DNA of 5,457 nt from assembly GCA_964603905.1 (NCBI GenBank), contig CAZRWH010000055.1, positions 1 through 5,457 of the forward strand, written 5' to 3'. Positions 1-4,590 of this stretch are shown here, in pieces. The DNA comes from CAZRWH01 sp964603905 (lineage in GTDB: Bacteria; Patescibacteriota; Gracilibacteria; UBA1369; UBA12470). The position numbers were made by a program, and so were the translations under genes. The notes under the pieces are model-generated. The model saw only the letters and a list, made by a program, of their open reading frames with translations, did no database searches and was not told the DNA's origin. How positions within the stretch are numbered: the stretch's first letter is position 1; each line of letters begins with the position of its first letter.

Positions 1-123
1 ATGATTTCCGGCCGTGGATATTTCAATACAATCAAGGTTGCGCAAAGTATTGCTGACCTTGAGGGCAGTAAGCGAATAGAGTCCAGGCATGTGACTGAGG
101 CTCTTAGTTATCGAAAAAGGTAG
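1..123 (+). CDS. comM: ComM/YifB-type AAA+ ATPase (Mg-chelatase-like), C-terminal end only
   Basis: This is the final 40 codons and TAG stop of a gene whose beginning lies left of the window. The residues RGYFNTIKVAQSIADLEGS, followed by RIESRHVTEALSYR, match the highly conserved C-terminus of the ComM/YifB family (typical form: RAYHRILKVARTIADLxGS, then xHxxEALQYR). This helical region is the C-terminal part of the Mg-chelatase-like AAA+ module. In the family, ComM is a cytoplasmic hexameric helicase that promotes branch migration during natural transformation. That role is family knowledge, and the catalytic Walker motifs are not in this window. The first codon here happens to be ATG, but it is internal. 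After the stop, two more in-frame TAG codons follow at 127 and 133, inside a short repeat also found at the end of carB. Full-length proteins are usually about 500 residues, so over 90% is missing here. The identification is confident despite the short fragment. Confidence 0.88.
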   Translation: MISGRGYFNTIKVAQSIADLEGSKRIESRHVTEALSYRKR

Positions 124-137
124 TGGTAGTTGTAGTT
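119..137 (+). repeat. TAG-containing G/T-rich repeat at the comM stop codon (copy 1)
   Basis: The sequence GGTAGTGGTAGTTGTAGTT overlaps the comM stop and reads as TAGTGG-TAGTTG-TAGTT, giving three in-frame TAG codons. The 12-mer GGTAGTTGTAGT (125-136) recurs exactly at 3513-3524, and TAGTGGTAGT (121-130) recurs at 3521-3530, in both cases at the carB stop. This is seen directly. The function is unknown; it could be a 3'-end element or a simple-repeat family. Confidence 0.6.
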
Positions 138-165
138 ATGGTGTACTTCGTTCGGTTTATTTTAT

Positions 166-194
166 TTGCACGTAAACTCCGATTCCTGTATATT
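166..194 (+). promoter_or_regulatory. Candidate sigma70-type promoter for carB
   Basis: A -35-like TTGCAC (166-171) and a -10-like TATATT (189-194) are separated by exactly 17 bp. The -10 matches consensus at five of six positions and the -35 at three of six. Transcription would start near 201, giving a leader of about 98 nt before the carB ATG at 299. It lies downstream of the comM stop, and no better pair was seen in this gap. The -35 is weak, so confidence is moderate. Confidence 0.45.
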
Positions 195-208
195 CGGCTG
201 CAGAATAT
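190..208. promoter_or_regulatory. Possible operator: 19-bp dyad over the carB -10 box
   Basis: ATATTC (190-195) and GAATAT (203-208) form a perfect 6-bp inverted repeat with a 7-nt spacer. It starts inside the candidate -10 hexamer and ends just after the predicted transcription start. That position would suit a repressor that blocks initiation. The dyad is seen directly; operator function is inferred. An AT-rich 6-bp dyad can arise by chance. Confidence 0.3.
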
Positions 209-254
209 GACGCAAATCAAAAACATCTTTTCGATAAAACGCACTACTCTGTAA
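207..254 (+). CDS. Possible 15-codon leader peptide upstream of carB
   Basis: An ATG at 207 opens a short frame encoding MTQIKNIFSIKRTTL and stopping at TAA 252-254, with a second in-frame TAA directly after it. The stop overlaps the first bases of the terminator hairpin that precedes carB. A ribosome at or near the stop would cover the 5' arm of that hairpin. This arrangement resembles translation-coupled attenuators such as those ahead of pyrBI, trp or ilv operons (established systems). No Shine-Dalgarno is visible, the ATG lies only about 6 nt after the predicted transcription start, and the peptide has only one Arg codon and no run of a regulatory amino acid. A frame this short may be chance, so this is a tentative call. 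Confidence 0.25.
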   Translation: MTQIKNIFSIKRTTL

Positions 255-283
255 TAACGCCACAGAAGGGGCGTTATTTTTTT
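253..283 (+). terminator. Intrinsic terminator or attenuator hairpin directly before carB
   Basis: AATAACGCC (253-261) pairs perfectly with GGCGTTATT (270-278), a 9-bp stem with an 8-nt loop (262-269). It is followed by more T residues to 283, giving an uninterrupted run of seven T from 277. This is a textbook rho-independent terminator. It ends 15 nt before the carB ATG, so any transcript starting at the candidate promoter upstream must pass through it to express carB. It may simply end comM transcription if carB has a separate start just after it, or it may be a regulated attenuator. An upstream AAAACGC (236-242) could pair partly with GCGTT of the 3' arm as a weak alternative structure. 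Confidence 0.82.
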
Positions 284-298
284 ATAACCTTCAAAATC

Positions 299-3200
299 AT
301 GGCAAAGAAACACAAAAAAATACTTATTCTCGGATCCGGTGCGCTCAAAATTGGGCAAGCTGGTGAGTTCGACTATTCAGGTTCTCAAGCGATCAAAGCC
401 CTCAAGGAAGAGGGGATTTACACTGTTCTGGTTAATCCAAATATTGCGACTAATCAGACGAGTAAAGGGGAGGCCGACAAAATATATTTTTTGCCTGTGA
501 CTCCGGAGTTTGTTGAGAAGATTATTGAGAAAGAAAAACCGGATGGGTTGCTTCTGAGTTTTGGTGGGCAGACCGCTCTGAATTGCGGTGTGGAATTGAA
601 GAATGCAGGGATTTTGAAAAAACATAATGTTGAAGTGCTTGGTACTCCTGTTGAAACAATCGAAAAGACTGAAGATCGTCAGCTTTTTAATAAATGTTTG
701 GAAGAGATTGACGTTAAATTTCCTAAGAGCAAGGCGTGTAACTCTTTGAAGGCAGGAATGAAAGCTGCTAAAGAGATTGGATACCCGGTGATTGTTCGTG
801 CGGCGTTTGCGCTGGGAGGGAAGGGAAGTGGTTTTGCTAGCAATGAGAAAGAGCTTGAGCCTCTTCTTGAAACTGCATTTGCTTACAGTCCACAGGTTTT
901 GGTCGAGGAGAATTTGAAGGGTTGGAAAGAGGTTGAGTATGAGGTTGTGAGAGATGCTTTTGATAACTGTATTACGGTTTGTAATATGGAGAACTTCGAT
1001 CCTCTCGGGATTCACACCGGGGAAAGTATTGTTGTCGCTCCGTCACAAACACTTACGAATAGCGAGTATCACAAATTGCGTGAGCTTGCGACACGTGTAA
1101 TTCGTCATCTTGGGATTGTGGGTGAATGTAACATCCAATACGCTCTGGATCCTGAGTCTGAGGATTATCGTGTGATCGAGGTAAATGCTCGATTGTCGCG
1201 ATCTTCAGCGCTTGCTTCCAAGGCTACAGGATACCCGCTTGCGCACGTTGCTGCGAAATTGGCTTTGGGTTACAGTTTGCCGGAACTGAAGAATGCGGTT
1301 ACGAAAAATACAACAGCTTGTTTTGAGCCTGCGCTAGATTACTTAGCGCTCAAAATTCCTCGTTGGGATCTTGATAAGTTCCGAAAAGTTTCTCAAGAGA
1401 TTACTACTGAGATGAAGTCTGTTGGTGAAATTATGGCTCTTGGACGAAGCTTTGAAGAGGTTATGCAGAAGGGTCTGCGGATGCTCCAGGTTGGGTTTTA
1501 TGGACTTACTGAGAACGAGAGACTTGGAATTTCTGCTGAGAAGTTAAAACAAGAGATTTCTGTTCCTACTCCAAAGAGGATTTTGGCGATTGTTGAAGCT
1601 TTGAGGCAAGGGTGGACTGTTGAGAAAATCAACAAATTGAGTGGGATCGATAATTGGTTCCTAGAGAAGATTAAAAACGTTGTCGAAACTGATGCGGAAT
1701 TAGTCGCAAGTCGAGAATCGAAAGTCGAAAGTGAACTGATGCTTAGAGCTAAGAAGCAGGGGTTCTCTGATATGCAAATTGCGATGGCGGTTGGCAAAAA
1801 AGAGATGGATATTCGGAACCTGCGTAAAAAACAGAACATCACACCTTCGATTAAGCAGATCGATACTATGGCAGCGGAATGGCCTGCGAGTACGAACTAT
1901 CTTTACCTTACTTACCACGGCGATACTGACGACGTTGAGCCTGGAAAAAAGAAGAAAGCTATGGTTCTCGGTTCCGGACCTTACTGTATCGGTTCTTCTG
2001 TTGAGTTCGACTGGTGTTGCGTGACTGCGACAAAATATTTGGCTAAATCTGGATACGAAACTGTGATGGTCAACTACAATCCTGAGACCGTTTCAACAGA
2101 TTACGATATTTGCGACAAGCTGTATTTTGATGAGCTTTCGCTTGAGCGCGTTTTGGATATTTATGAGTTTGAAAATCCTGAAGGGATGGTTATCTCAACA
2201 GGAGGACAAATCCCAAATAATCTTGCTACTCGACTTGATACCGCAGGTGTAAAAATTCTGGGGACCAGCCCGAAAGACATTGATCGTGCTGAAAACCGAC
2301 ACAAGTTCTCAGCAATGCTTGATCGTCTAGAAATCGACCAGCCAAAATGGAAAGACTTTTCACGGGTTGAAGACGCTTATAGATTTGCAAAAGATGTGGG
2401 CTATCCAGTTCTTGTGAGGCCTTCTTATGTCCTCTCTGGAGCTGCAATGCGTGTAGCTCAAAACGAAGACGAGCTGAAAGCTTTTCTTGCAAATGCCGTA
2501 TCTATTTCGACCGATGCTCCGGTTGTTGTTAGTAAATTTGAAACTGGAAACAAGGAAATAGAGATCGATGCAGTTGGATGCCAAGGAGAGGTTGTTATCT
2601 GGGCAATGGCGGAACACGTGGAACATGCGGGAGTTCATTCCGGAGACGCGACGATAGTCTTGCCTCCACAAAAACTTTATCTTGAAACAATAAAAAGAAT
2701 CAGACAGGTAACAAAAAAAATCGCGAAAGAGCTCAATATCAGCGGGCCTTTCAACATCCAATTTTTGGCAAAAAGCAACGAGATCAAAGTGATCGAATGC
2801 AACTTGAGATCGAGCCGAAGTTTCCCGTTCAGCTCAAAAGTAACAGGTTACAACTTCATCGAGCTCGCGACACAAGCGATGATCGGAGCCAGCCCGAAAG
2901 AAATGAAAAAGGACTATTACCGAACGCTCGACATCGACCACGTCGGCGTCAAAGTTCCACAATTCAGCTTCTCGCGACTCAAAGGTGCAGACCCTGTCCT
3001 CGGAGTAGAAATGGCTTCGACTGGAGAGGTTGCATGTTTTGGAGATGACGTTGAAGAGGCTTTCTTGAAGGCAATGATCTCTGTCGGATTCAAACTACCT
3101 CAAAAAAACATTCTTCTTTCAATCGGACGCATCGAGGACAAAGCTGACTTCCTAGGCTCTGCTCGAAAACTAAAAGATCTCGGCTACACATTGTTTGCAA

Positions 3201-3517
3201 CTGGAGGAACCGCAGAATTCTTGAAAGAAAACGGAGTCGGCGTTCACAAACTCAACAAAATAGGGGAGGGTTCACCAGATCTAGACGACTACCTCAAAGA
3301 ACGAAGCATCGACCTCGTAATCAATATCCCACGAAATTACAGTCATGAAGAATTAACTGCCGGATACCAAATTCGCCGTCGTGCAGTCGACATGAATATC
3401 CCTCTAATCACGAATCTCCAGGTTGCTCGTCTAATGGTGAAAACTATGGCGAAATACGAGGTTGATGATTTGAAGATTAAGAGTTGGGATGAGTACGTAG
3501 GTGGTGGTAGTGGGTAG
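299..3517 (+). CDS. carB: Carbamoyl-phosphate synthase large subunit (CarB), eukaryotic-like sequence class
   Basis: This complete 1072-residue protein has the usual CarB length (E. coli 1073). It makes carbamoyl phosphate from bicarbonate, two ATP and ammonia supplied by the glutaminase subunit CarA, feeding pyrimidine and arginine synthesis. The first synthetase half (about 1-395) starts with GSGALKIGQAGEFDYSGSQ and keeps the ATP-site residues R127, R167, the glycine loop around 172-177, E211, and E294 with N296 in IEVNARLSRSS. An oligomerisation region spans about 396-549. The second half starts near 550 (GSGPYCIGSSVEFDWC) and keeps R707, Q821, E833 and N835. A C-terminal MGS regulatory domain (about 936-1072) retains T968, T971, K987 and N1009, matching the E. 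coli nucleotide-effector pocket. NARLSRSSALASKATGYPLA, GSSVEFDW, YVLSGAAM and KVPQFSFSRL are CAD/CPS1-like rather than E. coli-like. The ATG follows a terminator hairpin and has no Shine-Dalgarno; homology begins at once, supporting this start. No carA is in the window, and CarA is not fused. The tail ends in GGGSG. Confidence 0.97.
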   Translation: MAKKHKKILILGSGALKIGQAGEFDYSGSQAIKALKEEGIYTVLVNPNIATNQTSKGEADKIYFLPVTPEFVEKIIEKEKPDGLLLSFGGQTALNCGVELKNAGILKKHNVEVLGTPVETIEKTEDRQLFNKCLEEIDVKFPKSKACNSLKAGMKAAKEIGYPVIVRAAFALGGKGSGFASNEKELEPLLETAFAYSPQVLVEENLKGWKEVEYEVVRDAFDNCITVCNMENFDPLGIHTGESIVVAPSQTLTNSEYHKLRELATRVIRHLGIVGECNIQYALDPESEDYRVIEVNARLSRSSALASKATGYPLAHVAAKLALGYSLPELKNAVTKNTTACFEPALDYLALKIPRWDLDKFRKVSQEITTEMKSVGEIMALGRSFEEVMQKGLRMLQVGFYGLTENERLGISAEKLKQEISVPTPKRILAIVEALRQGWTVEKINKLSGIDNWFLEKIKNVVETDAELVASRESKVESELMLRAKKQGFSDMQIAMAVGKKEMDIRNLRKKQNITPSIKQIDTMAAEWPASTNYLYLTYHGDTDDVEPGKKKKAMVLGSGPYCIGSSVEFDWCCVTATKYLAKSGYETVMVNYNPETVSTDYDICDKLYFDELSLERVLDIYEFENPEGMVISTGGQIPNNLATRLDTAGVKILGTSPKDIDRAENRHKFSAMLDRLEIDQPKWKDFSRVEDAYRFAKDVGYPVLVRPSYVLSGAAMRVAQNEDELKAFLANAVSISTDAPVVVSKFETGNKEIEIDAVGCQGEVVIWAMAEHVEHAGVHSGDATIVLPPQKLYLETIKRIRQVTKKIAKELNISGPFNIQFLAKSNEIKVIECNLRSSRSFPFSSKVTGYNFIELATQAMIGASPKEMKKDYYRTLDIDHVGVKVPQFSFSRLKGADPVLGVEMASTGEVACFGDDVEEAFLKAMISVGFKLPQKNILLSIGRIEDKADFLGSARKLKDLGYTLFATGGTAEFLKENGVGVHKLNKIGEGSPDLDDYLKERSIDLVINIPRNYSHEELTAGYQIRRRAVDMNIPLITNLQVARLMVKTMAKYEVDDLKIKSWDEYVGGGSG
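1703..1730 (+). repeat. Imperfect heptamer repeat (GTCGAAA-like) inside carB
   Basis: Four adjacent 7-mers read GTCGCAA, GTCGAGA, ATCGAAA and GTCGAAA. A further GTCGAAA at 1682-1688 lies in phase, exactly three heptamers before the first. The 7-nt period is not a multiple of three, so it does not reflect a repeated peptide. It encodes roughly VASRESKVE, in the variable linker of the oligomerisation region. From remembered alignment with E. coli CarB, this stretch has about the same length, so it does not look like an insertion. Confidence 0.4.
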
Positions 3518-3538
3518 TTGTAGTGGTAGTGTTGGTAG
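3500..3538 (+). repeat. G/T-rich TAG-containing repeat at the carB stop codon (copy 2)
   Basis: The block starts with GG runs (GGTGGTGGTAGTGGG, 3500-3514) that encode the GGGSG tail of CarB. It continues through the stop as TAGTTG-TAGTGG-TAGTG and on to TGGTAG, giving in-frame TAG codons at 3515, 3521, 3527 and 3536. It shares the exact 12-mer GGTAGTTGTAGT and the 10-mer TAGTGGTAGT with the block at the comM stop. Four closely spaced GG runs could form a two-tetrad quadruplex in the mRNA; that is inference. No hairpin terminator was seen here. Confidence 0.55.
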
Positions 3539-3633
3539 GTTTTTAGAATTTTTAATACACAGCACTGCTGATACTTTTTCGCTAAACAGAAATATATTTA
3601 TATGCTAATTAAGCCCCTGTTTTGTGCAAGAGT

Positions 3634-3657
3634 TTTGACACGCAAGATACTGTCAAA
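3634..3657. promoter_or_regulatory. Possible operator: TTTGACA dyad upstream of the TrmB-like gene
   Basis: TTTGACA (3634-3640) and TGTCAAA (3651-3657) form a perfect 7-bp inverted repeat with a 10-nt spacer. The same half-site TTTTGACAC is repeated directly at 3633-3641 and 3694-3702, and TTGACA recurs as the -35 box at 3733. The start-to-start spacing of one half-site (17 nt) puts the two arms on nearly the same DNA face only loosely. Winged-helix regulators often bind such dyads near their own promoter, so autoregulation is plausible but inferred. Confidence 0.35.
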
Positions 3658-3732
3658 GATTCGTGACATTGTTTTTAGGTTTAGTCCGGTGCTTTTTGAC
3701 ACCACCCCTATGCGTTATCGCGACAAAGAGTA

Positions 3733-3761
3733 TTGACAATTGCGCTCTGGGAGCCTAAAAT
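3733..3761 (+). promoter_or_regulatory. Strong sigma70-type promoter for the TrmB-like gene
   Basis: A perfect -35 TTGACA (3733-3738), a 17-bp spacer and a -10 TAAAAT (3756-3761, five of six consensus) make this the best promoter in the window. Predicted transcription starts near 3768, leaving about 19 nt before the ATG at 3787. It decides the gene start: the in-frame TTG at 3733 is the -35 box itself and would not be in the mRNA. Confidence 0.75.
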
Positions 3762-3786
3762 CCCCTCCTACCATTTGACCACTCTT

Positions 3787-4107
3787 ATGCTTACCAAGAT
3801 TTTCAGGATCTTAGATCTTACTGAGAAGGATGAACGCCTGTACCTGGCCAGCCTAAAAATGGGACCACAGCCAGCTAGCATAATCGCGCGAAAATCTCAG
3901 GTTAAACGAACAGATGCCTATAATCATCTAAAGCTACTTTGCGATAAAGGTGTTTTTAGCGTGGAGTCACGCTCTGGCGTTATGTATTTCGTTCCTTGCC
4001 CACCCGAGAAGCTTTTCGATCTTATCAAGGTCAAAAAAAGTTTGATTCTTGATGCCGAGAACAGATTGAATTTGCTTTTGCCGCTTCTGAATGACCATAA
4101 AATCTAG
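3787..4107 (+). CDS. Small TrmB-type winged-helix transcriptional regulator
   Basis: This 106-residue protein matches the N-terminal DNA-binding domain of TrmB-family regulators. LDLTEKDERLYLASLKMGP (about 9-27) is the family's LGLTExExxVYxALLxxGP entry, the helix-turn-helix follows (ASIIARKSQVKRTDAYNHLKLL is split over about 30-51), then the wing CDKGVFSVESRSGVMYFVP (about 52-70). PPEKLFDLIKVKK begins a C-terminal helix (about 73-103) likely used for dimerisation. The large effector-binding domain of archaeal TrmB is absent, so no ligand can be proposed. It would act in the cytoplasm as a dimeric repressor or activator. ATG 3787 was chosen over the in-frame TTG at 3733 because the TTG lies in a near-consensus promoter. 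No Shine-Dalgarno precedes it; a C-rich CCTCC lies there instead. TGACA half-sites and a dyad upstream suggest autoregulation. The lipoprotein gene follows after 48 nt and may be cotranscribed. Targets are unknown. Confidence 0.8.
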   Translation: MLTKIFRILDLTEKDERLYLASLKMGPQPASIIARKSQVKRTDAYNHLKLLCDKGVFSVESRSGVMYFVPCPPEKLFDLIKVKKSLILDAENRLNLLLPLLNDHKI

Positions 4108-4155
4108 AATTGATGCGGTTTTTGTGGTTTACTTCTGTCTCTTCATATAAAACTT

Positions 4156-4530
4156 ATGAACGAACAGGTAAAAATATCTCGCACAATTCAACTCTCCGCT
4201 ATCTGTATGCTCATGCTCGCTGGATGCAAATGCGATACGCCAAGAAGGCGCGCTGTTTTGGAGGCTTGTATCGCCGAACATCGACTTGATAATAATCCAG
4301 ACATTCAGGCAGATTTTGTAAGAGAAATGCAACCTGATACAAGCATCAATCCAACGCCTTTTGCGATTGCGGAAAGTCGCGTTTGCGGCAGCCTGGATGA
4401 TGACAGTCGTCGACTTTGCCTTCAATCTGATGAATTCAAAGCTGAATTTGATCGCAGAATCGAGGATTTGATTACGAGGATAACCACCCCTTACGTACAA
4501 AATTGCTATCAACGAAATCGCAGATTTTAA
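4156..4530 (+). CDS. Small lipoprotein of unknown function
   Basis: I do not recognise a family for this 124-residue protein. It starts with a lipoprotein signal peptide: a basic N-region (K6, R9), a hydrophobic core (about 11-22) and a lipobox L21-A22-G23-C24, so lipidation at C24 and anchoring of a 101-residue mature protein to the outer face of a membrane are expected. The mature part is hydrophilic and mostly helical by appearance. It carries five further cysteines at 26, 38, 77, 88 and 117, which could form disulfides outside the cytoplasm; the CxC at 24-26 is at the lipidation site. Several short acidic-basic stretches (EFKAEFDRRIEDL) look amphipathic. The ATG is fixed by the signal peptide. 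It has no Shine-Dalgarno, but TATAAA lies 4 nt upstream. It sits 48 nt after the TrmB-like gene with no terminator between, so cotranscription is likely, and pdxS follows with its own promoter. The gene call is fairly safe; the function is open. Confidence 0.72.
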   Translation: MNEQVKISRTIQLSAICMLMLAGCKCDTPRRRAVLEACIAEHRLDNNPDIQADFVREMQPDTSINPTPFAIAESRVCGSLDDDSRRLCLQSDEFKAEFDRRIEDLITRITTPYVQNCYQRNRRF

Positions 4531-4534
4531 TCTT

Positions 4535-4563
4535 TTGCCATTTCCGTTTCATGCGAGTAGAAT
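4535..4563 (+). promoter_or_regulatory. Sigma70-type promoter for pdxS
   Basis: TTGCCA (4535-4540, five of six consensus) and TAGAAT (4558-4563, five of six) are separated by exactly 17 bp. Transcription would start near 4570, leaving an approximately 20-nt leader without a Shine-Dalgarno before the ATG at 4591. It lies just after the lipoprotein stop, so pdxS appears to be independently transcribed. A second -10-like TATAAC (4575-4580) lies 10 nt before the ATG and could give a nearly leaderless transcript. Confidence 0.6.
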
Positions 4564-4590
4564 CCCCTTGCTTATATAACCCAACTTTTT

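Larger units (their letters stand above)
3518..3786. other. 269-nt non-coding region between carB and the TrmB-like gene
   Basis: No convincing ORF or RNA gene was seen on either strand. The region holds the remainder of the G/T-rich repeat (to 3538), a weak 4-bp CAGC/GCTG hairpin at 3560-3570 followed by a T run, and an AT-rich patch (about 3590-3612). It also has four TGACA motifs (3636-3640, 3664-3668, 3697-3701, 3734-3738) plus one inverted copy (3651-3655). The strong promoter at 3733-3761 lies at its right end. No clear terminator for carB was found. Confidence 0.5.

Noticed and set aside
104..358. Minus-strand ORF of 84 codons across the comM-carB gap
   Set aside because: It overlaps the terminator, the candidate promoter and the carB start. 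Its composition is low-complexity (a run of Thr from the TAG repeat on the other strand) and it matches no known domain.
377..1015. Minus-strand ORF of 212 codons inside carB, and similar antisense or out-of-frame ORFs at 1498-1842, 1700-1918, 1779-2024, 2226-2492, 2360-2761 and 2797-3048
   Set aside because: All lie within the conserved carB coding sequence and show no recognisable protein features. They are shadows helped by the skewed third-position composition.
3560..3579. CAGC-ACT-GCTG hairpin followed by T run as a carB terminator
   Set aside because: The stem is only 4 bp with a 3-nt loop and the T run is interrupted and offset by 4 nt, so it is too weak to call.
4129..4512. Minus-strand ORF opposite the lipoprotein gene
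   Set aside because: The plus-strand frame has a convincing lipoprotein signal peptide and lipobox, while the minus-strand product has no coherent features.
299..4530. Alternative genetic code with TGA as a sense codon
   Set aside because: No in-frame TGA occurs in the complete genes, including 1072 codons of carB, and all four visible stops are TAG or TAA. The data give no support for recoding, although absence of TGA stops in four genes cannot exclude it.
4515..4537. AAATC-GCA-GATTT hairpin at the lipoprotein stop followed by TTTT as a terminator
   Set aside because: The stem is 5 bp and mostly A-T, with the T run offset by several bases; stability would be low.
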